Source: Paenibacillus sp. J5C2022
Lineage (GTDB): Bacteria; Bacillota; Bacilli; Paenibacillales; Paenibacillaceae
Length of the DNA stretch: 64,000 nt
NCBI RefSeq assembly: GCF_025567625.1
Contig: NZ_JAOQJC010000029.1
Coordinates: forward strand, 1-64,000
Reading direction: 5' to 3'
Below, piece by piece: positions 8,541 to 16,883 of this stretch; positions within the stretch are counted from its first letter, which is position 1; every line of letters begins with the position of its first letter. The notes under the pieces were generated by a model, which was not told the DNA's origin, searched no databases, and saw only the letters and a list, made by a program, of their open reading frames with translations. Position numbers and translations under genes: made by a program.

Positions 8541-9493
8541 GCAACACCCGGGCATATATCGCCATGATTCTTGGCGCGGCGGCTTTATCGACGTCGGCCA
8601 TATTTGTGAAACTGACGGAGGCTCCGGCATCCGTCATTGCCTTTTATCGCATGTTGTTCTCCGCACTGCTTATTATGCCCTTGCTGATGGCGGACGCGAG
8701 AACCGGCTTAAGGCACATAAGGAGTTTTACTCGCCGCCAGTGGATGATGTGTCTGCTGGCCGGCTTTTTTCTTGCTGTTCACTTTGTGCTCTGGTTCGAA
8801 TCGTTGAACTATACGTCCGTCACCAGCTCGACCGTGCTTGTGACGCTGCAGCCCTTGTTCGCAATAGCGGGAGGCGCCTGGTTGTTCCGGGAGCGACTGA
8901 GAATGGCTGCGATTGGGGGCGGTCTGCTGGCGATAGCGGGCAGCTTTATTATCGGTTGGGGCGATATGCAGATCAGCGGACTTGCGCTATTCGGCGATCT
9001 GCTGGCTCTAATGGGAGCGGCTGTCGTAACGGTCTACTTCATGATCGGTCAGAGCGTCCGCAAGGAGCTGGAGCTGTTCCCGTATACGTTCATCGTGTAC
9101 GCTGCCAGCGCACTATATCTGTTCGTCTATTGCCTGGCCACAGGTGAAGCGCTGACGGGCTACGAGAGCAGCGATTGGCTATGGATGTTCTTGCTGGCGC
9201 TCATCCCTACTGTATTCGGGCAGACCGTCTTTAACTGGCTGGTGAAATGGCTCAGCGCGACGACGATCTCGATGAGCATCCTGTTGGAGCCTGTCGGCAC
9301 CGCCATTTTGGCTTATTTTATTTTGGGAGAGATGGTGACGTTGCGCCAATTTATCGGCGGAAGCGTCATTTTGTGCGGAGTGGGCATTTTTCTCTACTAT
9401 AATGGAAGAACGCGGGCAAAGGAGAATTGCAATGGAAGCATTAAACAGTCGGCTGACGAACGCCGTTCAGCGGATGCGTCAGCAGGGCGTTGA
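8537..9493 (+). CDS. EamA/DMT-family membrane transporter
   Basis: About 318 residues with ten predicted membrane segments arranged as two EamA repeats (first around residues 5-140, second around 150-290). The start ATG 8537 overlaps the stop of the preceding glycosidase gene (ATGA-type overlap) and AGGTGA lies ten bases upstream. Family members export amino acids or other metabolites; the substrate cannot be read here. The downstream M24 peptidase gene starts inside its last 62 bp, so the two are translationally linked. A charged C-terminal tail after the last segment may be an effect of this overlap. Confidence 0.88.
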   Translation: MSNTRAYIAMILGAAALSTSAIFVKLTEAPASVIAFYRMLFSALLIMPLLMADARTGLRHIRSFTRRQWMMCLLAGFFLAVHFVLWFESLNYTSVTSSTVLVTLQPLFAIAGGAWLFRERLRMAAIGGGLLAIAGSFIIGWGDMQISGLALFGDLLALMGAAVVTVYFMIGQSVRKELELFPYTFIVYAASALYLFVYCLATGEALTGYESSDWLWMFLLALIPTVFGQTVFNWLVKWLSATTISMSILLEPVGTAILAYFILGEMVTLRQFIGGSVILCGVGIFLYYNGRTRAKENCNGSIKQSADERRSADASAGR

Positions 9494-10514
9494 CGCGCTT
9501 GTTGTCGGGAGTGTCGCGAATTTTTATTATTTTACGGGCAAGTGGATCGAGCCGCATGAACGGCTGCTTGCGCTAGTTATTAGAGGCGAGGGCGAGCCGC
9601 TCGTCGTAAGTCCGGAGATGCACCGGCAGGACTTCGAGCATAGTACGTGGGAATGCCTCTTCTGGTGGGATGGAGAGGATGCGATGGGAGTGCTGTCCCG
9701 CCATCTGCAAGAGACGGGGACGGTCGCGATCGATTCGCTGTGGTCAAGCGGCCACTTGCTGTCCCTTATGAAGTGCCGTCCGCGAGTAGCGTTCGTTGAT
9801 GGAGAGCCGCTGCTGTCGGGCATGCGGCAAGTGAAGGACGAGACGGAATTGGCGATTATTCGCGAGGCGGGCGGGATCGCGGACAGGGTCATGGGGGCTC
9901 TTATGAAGAGCATTGCGCCCGGCATGCGCGAGCGGGAGCTTGTGGAGCTGTTGGGCAGTCTCTGGAAGAAGGAGGGGGTGTATGAGCAATCCTTCGCCCC
10001 GATTGTCGCAGCGGGAGCCAACGGCGCAAGACCGCATCATGTGCCGGATGATACAGTGGTCAAGGATGGGGATATGATTATTCTGGACATCGGCGGGCGC
10101 TTGAAGCATTATTGCTCCGACATGACCAGAACGGTATGCGTCGGCAGTGCGAGTGATGAGATGCGAACGGTGTACGAGCTGGTCAGAGCCGCGCAGCAGG
10201 CGGGACTGGATGCCGTCAAGCCCGGCGTTCCCTTCTCGGAAGTGGATCGGGCCGTCCGCGACGTCATTACGGCGGGCGGGTACGGCGACTACTTCACCCA
10301 CCGGACCGGACACGGACTGGGCATCGACGTGCATGAGCTCCCTTCCGTGCATGGAGCGAGCGAGGCGATTGTCGAGCAACGCATGGTGTTCAGCGTGGAA
10401 CCCGGCATCTATCTGCCCGGCCGATTCGGCGTGAGAATTGAGGATATCGTCATCGTCACGGAGAGTGGCTGCGAGCCGGTCAACAAGGTGGCGAAGGACT
10501 TGCTGATTGTATGA
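9432..10514 (+). CDS. M24-family metallopeptidase (Xaa-Pro dipeptidase/aminopeptidase-like)
   Basis: A 360-residue cytoplasmic enzyme with an N-terminal creatinase-like domain (residues 1-130) and a pita-bread catalytic domain. The five metal ligands are all visible: Asp in ILDIGGR, Asp in CSDMTRT, His in RTGHGLGIDVHELP, Glu in SVEPGIYLPG and Glu in RIEDIVIV. It therefore should be an active dipeptidase cutting Xaa-Pro bonds. ATG 9432 follows AAAGGAG by seven bases, inside the end of the EamA gene. The pairing with an amino-acid-type exporter may mean peptide recycling. A hairpin and transposon remnant lie just after its stop. Confidence 0.9.
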   Translation: MEALNSRLTNAVQRMRQQGVDALVVGSVANFYYFTGKWIEPHERLLALVIRGEGEPLVVSPEMHRQDFEHSTWECLFWWDGEDAMGVLSRHLQETGTVAIDSLWSSGHLLSLMKCRPRVAFVDGEPLLSGMRQVKDETELAIIREAGGIADRVMGALMKSIAPGMRERELVELLGSLWKKEGVYEQSFAPIVAAGANGARPHHVPDDTVVKDGDMIILDIGGRLKHYCSDMTRTVCVGSASDEMRTVYELVRAAQQAGLDAVKPGVPFSEVDRAVRDVITAGGYGDYFTHRTGHGLGIDVHELPSVHGASEAIVEQRMVFSVEPGIYLPGRFGVRIEDIVIVTESGCEPVNKVAKDLLIV

Positions 10515-10619
10515 GGACCGCTTCCACTTTCATAGGTGGAAGTGCTGTTGGTGCAATCGCTGCGAATCGTCGCTTGAGGAAGTGGGAGTTCTGTCGGTTA
10601 GGTAGGGTAGAGAAGAGTG

Positions 10620-11711
10620 ATGGAGCAGACGGATTATCGTTCGCTCCCGGCGCAGAGCAGTCAAGGGGTGATGAAGGCGGTGTTTCAGAATTGGCATTCC
10701 TTCTTCGCGAGCATCCGGGATTACCGCCAGCATCCGGAGAAGTATCGGGGAAGACCGCCCATTCCCGGCTATGCGCGAGGCAAGGTGAAAGAAGTGGTGT
10801 TCTCCAATCAGGATTGCGTCGTGAAGAATCGGAAATTTCTCAAGCTGCCAAAGACGAAGCTGCAACTGAATATCGGCAAGCTGGGCAGCAGCGGTGGAAA
10901 GCTGATGCAGGTGCGTGTGGTGCCGAGCCACGGACAATATGTGGTGGAGTTAATCTTCGCCTACCGGGTGGAACAGCAGGCCGCATCCCAAAGAAATAGA
11001 CTTGCGATTGATCTTGGCGTCGACAATCTGGCAACCATCGTCACGACAACAGGTATGAAACCGTTGCTCGTGAAGGGCAAGATTGCGAAGGCGATCAATC
11101 AGTATTACAACAAGATGAAAGCGGATTATACAGGCATCCTTCGTCAAGGCAAGAAGCCGAATGAAGGGGCGTTTACGTCCAAGCGATTGGTACGTCTGCA
11201 CCTGAAGCGTTACCGCCGGATCAAAGACATCTTCCACAAGGCGAGCCGTCAAATCGTCAAGCTGGCTGTGGAGCAAGGGATCGGCGTGATCGTCATTGGC
11301 CATAACGATGGCTGGAAGCAAGCGTCAGCGATCGGACGGCGCAACAATCAGGTGTTTTGCCACATGCCGCATCGGATGCTGATTGCGATGATCCAGTACA
11401 AAGCGGCTGAACAAGGAATCACGGTCACGCTGACGGAAGAAGCGTATACATCGAAAGCGAGTTTCCTGGACCAGGACCCGTTGCCGCGATATGGCGAAGA
11501 AGGAGAATGGAACTTCTCCGGCAAGCGAATCAGTCGCGGGATGTATAGGAGCATGAAGGGTTTGATTCACGCCGATGTGAATGGAGCAGCCAATATTATG
11601 CGAAAAGTATTCCCAAACGTATCTCTAAAAGATACAGATGGGATAGAGGGGTTGGATGGTAGCCAGTCCGTCAACGTGTCAACTCCGCTGGTGTTAAGCA
11701 TCCTGAGATAA
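10620..11711 (+). CDS. tnpB: TnpB-type RNA-guided nuclease homologue, N-terminally truncated
   Basis: The frame begins at ATG 10620 (GTG 10617 is adjacent) right after an in-frame TAG at 10608. It starts with what is normally an internal part of TnpB (SLPAQSSQGVMKAVFQNWHS), so about 60 N-terminal residues of the WED/REC part are missing. Numbering from the GTG, RuvC-I Asp is D132 (AIDLGVDN) and RuvC-III Asp is D320 (HADVNGAAN). The usual RuvC-II Glu position is occupied by Gly (VIVIGHNDGWKQ, about 228); Glu 274/275 in TEEAYTSKASFLDQD may substitute. The four-Cys zinc ribbon is absent, as in the IGYNxxWKQ subgroup. No ribosome binding site is convincing. Probably non-functional as a transposon factor. 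Confidence 0.85.
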   Translation: MEQTDYRSLPAQSSQGVMKAVFQNWHSFFASIRDYRQHPEKYRGRPPIPGYARGKVKEVVFSNQDCVVKNRKFLKLPKTKLQLNIGKLGSSGGKLMQVRVVPSHGQYVVELIFAYRVEQQAASQRNRLAIDLGVDNLATIVTTTGMKPLLVKGKIAKAINQYYNKMKADYTGILRQGKKPNEGAFTSKRLVRLHLKRYRRIKDIFHKASRQIVKLAVEQGIGVIVIGHNDGWKQASAIGRRNNQVFCHMPHRMLIAMIQYKAAEQGITVTLTEEAYTSKASFLDQDPLPRYGEEGEWNFSGKRISRGMYRSMKGLIHADVNGAANIMRKVFPNVSLKDTDGIEGLDGSQSVNVSTPLVLSILR

Positions 11712-11727
11712 GGAAGATACATCAGAA

Positions 11728-11776
11728 ACCCCCACTTCAACGTAAGCGATAGCTATCGTAAGTGGCGGGAGTATTC
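11728..11776 (+). ncRNA. Probable omegaRNA 3' end / right-end hairpin of the TnpB element
   Basis: Downstream of the tnpB stop, CCACTT (11732) pairs with AAGTGG (11760) around a perfect CGATAG/CTATCG stem, followed by GCGGGAGTATTCA. In IS605/IS1341 elements the guide RNA scaffold ends at this right-end hairpin and the guide is read from the flanking DNA. Here the guide would start near 11777 and point into the pxpA promoter region. The structure is seen; the RNA role is inferred from the family. Confidence 0.5.
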
Positions 11777-11840
11777 ATTCACCACCTGTTCAAATGTATA
11801 TAATATAGGTTGAAAGCAGTGGGCGGAGAGGGGATTGCAT

Positions 11841-12620
11841 ATGCTAAGTATTGATATCAACTGCGATATTGGAGAAGGGTATGGCGCGTACCGGATCGGG
11901 GCGGATGAGGAGCTGATGGGGCTGATTACGTCCGCCAACATCGCATGCGGCTTCCATGCGGGTGATCCCGGTATTATGCGCGCTTCCGTTCGTTCTGCCA
12001 TGAAGCGCAATGTCGCCATCGGGGCGCATCCCGGTCTGCCTGACCGGGAAGGGTTCGGGAGACGAGAGATGGCGATAACGCCTAAGGAAGCCTATGATAT
12101 GATCGTGTACCAGATCGGTGCGCTGCGGGCGTTCGCGGAATCGGAAGGCGGCTTCTTGTCGCATGTAAAGCCTCACGGGGCATTGTACAATATGGCGGCG
12201 AAGGAGAATGCGCTTGCGGAAGCCATTGCGGAAGCGGTATATAAGGTGGACGGAAGCTTGCTGCTCTTCGGACTGTCGGGCAGCGCACTTATTCGAGCGG
12301 GGGAGAGACTGGGGCTTCGCACGGCGAACGAAGTGTTCGCGGATCGCTCCTATGAGAGCGACGGTTCTCTGACGCCGCGAAGCATCGAAGGGGCGGTGCT
12401 GGCAAGCGAGGAGGCTGTGGCCCGACAAGCCGTCATGATGGTGAAGGAAGGCAAGGTTGCTACGCGGCAAGGCAGCGTGATCACATTGAAGGCAGACACC
12501 ATATGCGTCCATGGCGATACGCCGGGAGCGGCGGATCATGTGCTGGCATTGCGAGAGTCGCTGGAGCGGGAAGGTATCTCCTTCAGGGCTATTGCCGCTG
12601 GTGACAACTCCCACGAATAA
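11841..12620 (+). CDS. pxpA: 5-oxoprolinase subunit PxpA (LamB/YcsF family)
   Basis: A 259-residue cytoplasmic protein of normal family length. It begins with the signature DINCDIGEGYG and continues with ANIACGFHAGDPGIM and SHVKPHGALYN, all typical of YcsF/PxpA. With PxpB and PxpC it forms the prokaryotic ATP-dependent 5-oxoprolinase that opens pyroglutamate to glutamate. ATG 11841 follows GGAGAGGGG; a TTG at 11835 is in frame but less well placed. A TATAAT at 11799-11804 is a likely -10 box. The partner genes are unusually far away, behind ywbE and a repeat array. Confidence 0.93.
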   Translation: MLSIDINCDIGEGYGAYRIGADEELMGLITSANIACGFHAGDPGIMRASVRSAMKRNVAIGAHPGLPDREGFGRREMAITPKEAYDMIVYQIGALRAFAESEGGFLSHVKPHGALYNMAAKENALAEAIAEAVYKVDGSLLLFGLSGSALIRAGERLGLRTANEVFADRSYESDGSLTPRSIEGAVLASEEAVARQAVMMVKEGKVATRQGSVITLKADTICVHGDTPGAADHVLALRESLEREGISFRAIAAGDNSHE

Positions 12621-12765
12621 AGCCATGGGGTTCTAAGGGAAGGTGTAATGGATGTTGGGCTAGTGGTTGTGAGGAACAAAGTTTCACGGGATTATTTTTG
12701 GTCGATGGTTCCGAAAATGGTACGATTAGAACAACTAGAGATTAGAGCAGGAGTTGAAGTGCGGA

Positions 12766-12969
12766 ATGGCATGGAATGGAAAATTGCGCAGCGACGTTAA
12801 GCCGGGGCTGGAAGTAGACATTGTGCTAAAAAGAGATCAACGGACGGGCGCGACTACGCGTGGTGTCGTTAAAGATATTTTGACCAATTCTCCTCAGCAT
12901 CCCCACGGAATCAAGGTGCGGCTGCAAGACGGTCAAGTCGGCCGCGTTCAGAATATTGTAAGCCGGTGA
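12766..12969 (+). CDS. ywbE: YwbE-family small protein (DUF2196)
   Basis: A 67-residue protein closely matching the family pattern: PGLEVDIVLKRDQRTGATTR, then VKDILTNSP and HPHGIKVRLQDGQVGRVQNI. The function is unknown; the fold is a small beta-rich KOW-like domain, which suggests nucleic acid or ribosome contact. ATG 12766 has AGGAG twelve bases upstream. An earlier TTG at 12754 would sit on the ribosome binding site. It is placed between pxpA and pxpB, but nothing in the family links it to oxoproline metabolism. Confidence 0.88.
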   Translation: MAWNGKLRSDVKPGLEVDIVLKRDQRTGATTRGVVKDILTNSPQHPHGIKVRLQDGQVGRVQNIVSR

Positions 12970-13280
12970 GAACGGGATGCAGATCTAAGTGATAACAATC
13001 AGTAAGCTCAAGAAGGAATATTGGAACGACGCCATCGCTGAAGTTAACGGTTTACGTTGGACAGACTTTCATGCGAATCTCCATGTCCAACACGATATCC
13101 CGAACTTTGCCTAAGGAACAGGTTGAAGTGGAATGGGGGTGTGATGCGCGCAATGACGATCGTTATCCTGTTGCTGTACTGTGCACATTTCGGAGTTGCT
13201 CAGCATAAGAGCTCTACCCAATGACCATGAATACTTTGTCGAATGATTAGCTTTACTAGGAGTGCGAGAGGAGATACGGT
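12970..13280. other. Intergenic stretch ywbE-pxpB without a recognised gene
   Basis: Only one structure stands out: GTTGGACA at 13056-13063 and TGTCCAAC at 13084-13091, an 8-bp inverted repeat with a 20-bp loop and no T-run. No convincing reading frame or repeat array is seen. It could be a remnant of the ywbE insertion between the pxp genes. Confidence 0.5.
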
Positions 13281-14066
13281 ATGCAGGAAAGGCAGGGGAA
13301 AGGGGGGGCTGGAGGACAAGCTCCGCCTCATGAGCTGCTCCCTCTGGGAGAATGCGGTGTTATTATACGGCTGGGGAACGAGCTGAATGAAGCGACTCAT
13401 CGGAAAGTGATGGCTGTGCTCCATATATTGGAGGAGGGCGGGTTGCCGGGGGTGAAGGGAGTCGTGCCCGCATTCGCATCGGTCACGATCCATTATGATC
13501 CTGTGATGGTGTGGCGTAGCAGAAGCGCCAGTGAGGGCTGGCATGCTTCCATCTATGAGACGGTATGCGAAAGGCTGGATAGCTTGTTGGCGGGAACAAG
13601 GGACGGACATATGGCGTTCTGCGAGAAAGAGGATGAGCCGACAGTCGTCACGATTCCCGTATGCTATGGTGGAGAGTATGGACCCGATCTGGACGAAGTC
13701 GCGAGGTTTAACGGATTGACGCCGGAAGAGGTAATCGCCATTCACAGCGAGCCCGATTATCTCGTGTATATGATCGGCTTCGCTCCAGGCTTTCCTTACT
13801 TGGGCGGCATGTCGGAACGGATCGCGTCTCCGCGGCGACAGACACCGCGCACCTCTATCCCGGCAGGCAGCGTAGGGATCGCCGGCAAGCAGACGGGCGT
13901 CTACCCGCTCGCCACACCGGGCGGGTGGCAGCTGATTGGACGGACGCCGCTCTCCCTGTTCCGACCGGAAGGGGATATACCGACTCTGCTGAAGGCCGGC
14001 GATCTCGTTCGCTTCCTGCCGATTGAGGCGGAGGAGTACGGAAGCTTGCTTGGGCAAGAAGGGTGA
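13281..14066 (+). CDS. pxpB: 5-oxoprolinase subunit PxpB (KipI-like)
   Basis: A 261-residue protein of the KipI/allophanate hydrolase subunit 1 family. Signature stretches are LGECGVIIRLG near residue 22, the conserved MIGFAPGFPYLGGM near 164 and PAGSVGIAGKQTGVYP near 195. It partners PxpC to form the ATP-dependent catalytic pair of 5-oxoprolinase, while PxpA supplies the other half. The ATG follows GAGAGGAGATACGGT. The first 18 residues are Gly/Gln-rich and longer than in relatives. A 52-bp repeat array of about 620 bp separates it from pxpC, which is otherwise normally adjacent. Confidence 0.92.
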   Translation: MQERQGKGGAGGQAPPHELLPLGECGVIIRLGNELNEATHRKVMAVLHILEEGGLPGVKGVVPAFASVTIHYDPVMVWRSRSASEGWHASIYETVCERLDSLLAGTRDGHMAFCEKEDEPTVVTIPVCYGGEYGPDLDEVARFNGLTPEEVIAIHSEPDYLVYMIGFAPGFPYLGGMSERIASPRRQTPRTSIPAGSVGIAGKQTGVYPLATPGGWQLIGRTPLSLFRPEGDIPTLLKAGDLVRFLPIEAEEYGSLLGQEG

Positions 14067-14129
14067 TCGTTCCGTTCCCGGCAGTAGCTATGAGTGTTGC
14101 GTGAAGAAGTAAGTAGCCGGAAAGTATGC

Positions 14130-14750
14130 TGGATCGAGCGTCTGTGGTGGGCGGTTTATGTGAAAAAACGTACAAAAGTGTAGGGTCGAGCGTCTGGAGC
14201 GGGCGGTTTGTATGAAAAAACGTACAAAAGTGTAGGGTCGAGCGTCTGGAGCGGGCGGTTTGTATGAAAAAACGTACAAAAGTGTAGGGTCGAGCGTCTG
14301 GAGCGGGCGGTTTGTATGAAAAAACGTATAAAAGTGTTGGATCGAGCGTCTGGAGCGGGCGGTTTGAGTGAAAAATCGTACAAAAGTGTAGGGTCGAGCG
14401 TCTGGAGCGGGCGGTTTGTATGAAAAAACGTACAAAAGTGTAGGGTCGAGCGTCTGGAGCGGGTGGTTTGTATTAAAAAACGTACAAAAGTGTAGGGTTG
14501 AGCGTCTGTGGTGGGCGGTTTGTATGAAAAAACGTACAAAAGTGTAGGGTCGAGCGTCTGGAGCGGGCGGTTTGTATGAAAAAACGTACAAAAGTGTAGG
14601 GTCGAGCGTCTGTGGTGGGCGGTTTATGTGAAAAAACGTACAAAAGAGTAGGGGCGAGCGTCTGGAGCAGGCGGTTTGTATGAAAAAACGTACAAAAGTG
14701 TAGGGTCGAGCGTCTGGAGCAGGCGGTTTGAGTGAAAAATCGTACAAAGT
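14130..14750 (+). repeat. 52-bp tandem repeat array between pxpB and pxpC
   Basis: Twelve units carry GAGCGTCTG, with GAGCG at 14136, 14188, 14240, 14292, 14344, 14396, 14448, 14500, 14552, 14604, 14656 and 14708. Each unit contains GGAGCGGGCGG and the inverted repeat TTTGTA-(10 nt)-TACAAA, followed by AGTGTAGGG. Variation between units is low, a few substitutions each. The reverse strand stays open across frames, producing a spurious long frame with no ribosome binding site. The array lies inside the pxp transcription unit, both flanking genes reading in the same direction. Confidence 0.95.
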
Positions 14751-14800
14751 AGCTGTAATGTGCAGATGACGATATCTTAAGCATGATTGGGGGAGGGAAT

Positions 14801-15820
14801 ATGGCGTTAACCGTCATGCGGCCGGGTCTTTTGACCACGGTACAGGACCTGGGAAGGCCAGCGTATCAGCAGCACGGCGTGGTGTCCGGCGGCGTTATGG
14901 ACGAAGGAGCCGCCCGGGTGGCGAATCTGCTGGTCGGCAACGATGAAGAGATGGCGGTGCTGGAGTTGACCATGGCCGGGGCGGAGCTGCGGACCGACGA
15001 AGATATCGTCATCGCGATCTGCGGCGGTGATATGGTAGTGGTGGCGGATGGGGAGTCGGTTCCATTATGGCGACCGGTGCTGTGGCGTGAAGGCAGCGTA
15101 CTAAGCTTCCTCACCCGCCGATCCGGATGCAGAGCATATCTGGCTGTGTCCGGCGGAATCGACGTTCCGCTAGTAATGGGAAGCCGCAGCACTTACTTGC
15201 GAGCGGGCATTGGCGGACTGGACGGACGTGCGCTGCGCAAGGGGGACAAGTTGTCCATGTTGCTGTCAGCGCCAGGGTCCAAGCAAGCGCAAGTCATGCA
15301 CATGCTTCGCGGGCAAGGAGGGACGTCGCCGTGGCATGCGGGGCATTTTGCTACTATGCATACCCCCATGCATGTCATCCGGATTATGCCGGGAACGCAT
15401 CTGGATAGATTATCGGAAGAGGGCAAGCGTGCGCTGCTGCAGATGGCATTCCAGGTAGGTGTACGGTCGGACCGAATGGGCTATCGGTTGGAAGGGGCTG
15501 CACTTCGGCTAAACACGAAGGATGAGCTCCTGTCGGAAGCGGTGGCGGCAGGCACGATTCAAGTGCCTGGAGACGAACAACCTATTGTGCTGCTGGCGGA
15601 CCGCCAGACGACGGGCGGCTATCCGCGAGTGGCTCAGGTTGCCGCCGTCGATCTGCCGATATTTGCCGGATTAAAGCCGGGAGACGAAGTGCGGTTCCAG
15701 CTCATCACGCATCAGGAAGCGGAGCGGCTGCTGCTACAGCGGGAGCGGGATATCGATGTTTTGAAGGCGGGCATTGCCTTGAAAATGAAAAAAGCAAGGG
15801 CAGTGAGCGCCCCTACTTGA
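14801..15820 (+). CDS. pxpC: 5-oxoprolinase subunit PxpC (KipA-like)
   Basis: About 339 residues of the KipA/allophanate hydrolase subunit 2 family. Recognisable parts are MRPGLLTTVQDLGRPAYQ at the N terminus, SGGVMDEGAARVANLLVGN, and LADRQTTGGYPRVAQV near residue 265. Together with PxpB it forms the ATP-using oxoprolinase component. ATG 14801 follows GGGGGAGGG closely; an ATG at 14783 precedes that site and is unlikely. The 3' end overlaps the convergent phosphodiester glycosidase gene by 8 bp. The gene begins only 50 bp after the last 52-bp repeat. Confidence 0.92.
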   Translation: MALTVMRPGLLTTVQDLGRPAYQQHGVVSGGVMDEGAARVANLLVGNDEEMAVLELTMAGAELRTDEDIVIAICGGDMVVVADGESVPLWRPVLWREGSVLSFLTRRSGCRAYLAVSGGIDVPLVMGSRSTYLRAGIGGLDGRALRKGDKLSMLLSAPGSKQAQVMHMLRGQGGTSPWHAGHFATMHTPMHVIRIMPGTHLDRLSEEGKRALLQMAFQVGVRSDRMGYRLEGAALRLNTKDELLSEAVAAGTIQVPGDEQPIVLLADRQTTGGYPRVAQVAAVDLPIFAGLKPGDEVRFQLITHQEAERLLLQRERDIDVLKAGIALKMKKARAVSAPT

Positions 15821-16883
15821 AAAACAGAAAATGCGTCGGCAGCTTGCGAAGCTTGCCGTCAGACGGCTTGTTCACCAGCTTGCCGTTGAAAACGAGCGAG
15901 GAGGAGCCGCCCCCATCGAGGTTGTAGGCGTCGACAACGCCGTACCGCTTTAGCATCGTCTGCAACTCGGACAGCGTCGCTCCGGAGCTTCCTCCTTCAT
16001 TGTAGCCGTCCGCTACGAGGATGAGCAGTTGATCATCCTTGTAATTGGCGATGACGGTGCGGGGAGCGCGCTTCGGGCTCGTCTGCCATTTGGCGGGTAT
16101 GTCCTGCGCCGCTCCGTTCTTAATGAGAATCGGCACGAAGGAAGCGCCGAACTTCGGATTTTTCGCATCCAACTGCTCCTTCTTCGCGAATTTTCCTCCA
16201 ATAAGCTTGTTCTTATCATTCATCCCTACAAAAAACAAATCCGCATACGAGGCTTCAAAGCCCGTTATGTACTTGCCATCCGCAATCGTAGTGCTGAGCG
16301 GATACCGCTTCCCCTTGGCATCGGCATAACCGCCGGCATTCACGCCGACAGCAGCTCCGTAATGCTTGACAGCTTGCAGCGTCGTCATCGCTTCGCCGGG
16401 CTTGTCCCCGCCCATTACCATGTTCATCGCATCGGGAGACTTCAGTTGCAGCTTGACCGCATAGCCGCGGAAATGCTCATGATTCACATAAAATAATTGC
16501 GCGCGAAGCTTGTCCGAGCTAATCGTCGAAGACGGCTTGCCGAGTCTGCTTGTAATCTGCCGATCGTAGATGGCGAGCGGCCGGCCCGCTTGGGAAGAGG
16601 CGACCTTTGCGATCTCCTCCATCTCCGCATTTGTTTTTTTGTACAGGTCAATCTGCTTCGTCAGCGACTTGCTCGTCTCTCCCGCCGTCTGACGGGCTTG
16701 CTCCAATCCCGTGAGAGCCTCGTCCGTTGCCGCAAGCTGCTGTGGTTGAACGGCGACTTCACGCTTCGTCTCTACGTCCAGTTGAATAGCGAAATCACTG
16801 ATGAGGAGCCACAGCATCAGTCCGATGAAAGGGGCGATTACGAGCAAGGCCATTCTGTGCAAGTTCTGTGTCGTTATCGTCAT
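15813..16883 (-). CDS. Phosphodiester glycosidase (NAGPA-domain) family protein, membrane-anchored
   Basis: A 356-residue protein with one N-terminal membrane segment (LLVIAPFIGLMLWLLI, residues 13-28), a coiled linker and a C-terminal NAGPA domain ending with the signature YNLDGGGSSSLVFNGKLVN. The domain family removes N-acetylglucosamine 1-phosphodiesters or acts on exopolysaccharide and wall glycopolymers; the bulk should face the outside. Its ATG overlaps the stop of the upstream coiled-coil gene (16880-16883), so the two are translated together. The exact glycan target is unknown. Confidence 0.88.
   Translation of the reverse strand: MTITTQNLHRMALLVIAPFIGLMLWLLISDFAIQLDVETKREVAVQPQQLAATDEALTGLEQARQTAGETSKSLTKQIDLYKKTNAEMEEIAKVASSQAGRPLAIYDRQITSRLGKPSSTISSDKLRAQLFYVNHEHFRGYAVKLQLKSPDAMNMVMGGDKPGEAMTTLQAVKHYGAAVGVNAGGYADAKGKRYPLSTTIADGKYITGFEASYADLFFVGMNDKNKLIGGKFAKKEQLDAKNPKFGASFVPILIKNGAAQDIPAKWQTSPKRAPRTVIANYKDDQLLILVADGYNEGGSSGATLSELQTMLKRYGVVDAYNLDGGGSSSLVFNGKLVNKPSDGKLRKLPTHFLFFK

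Larger units (their letters stand above)
10515..11780 (+). mobile_element. Degraded IS605/IS1341-type TnpB insertion
   Basis: A TnpB-type gene is bracketed by short palindromic stretches. Upstream, CTTCCACTTTCATAGGTGGAAG at about 10521-10543 is a hairpin, and GAGGAAGTGGGAGTTC follows near 10576. Downstream, CCACTT (11732-11737) and AAGTGG (11760-11765) enclose the palindrome CGATAGCTATCG (11747-11758), then GCGGGAGTATTCATTC. No tnpA is present. The upstream AAGTGGGAGTTC resembles the right-end signature of such elements, so it may be a leftover of another copy. Exact ends cannot be fixed without comparison to an empty site. Confidence 0.7.

Noticed and set aside
10511-10999. A 162-codon frame beginning at the M24 stop and running into tnpB.
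   Set aside because: It is out of frame with the recognised TnpB sequence and has no protein-like pattern.
12649-12801. A 50-codon plus-strand frame (MDVGLVVVRNKVSRDYFWSM...) overlapping the ywbE start.
   Set aside because: It overlaps a better supported gene in another frame, has weak initiation signals and no recognisable features.
13056-13091. Inverted repeat GTTGGACA/TGTCCAAC after ywbE considered as a terminator.
   Set aside because: The loop is 20 bases and no T-run follows.
14088-14838. Minus-strand frames of 120-220 codons across the 52-bp array.
   Set aside because: Same cause: repeat sequence without stops; the peptide repeats in rotating frames and has no start signals.
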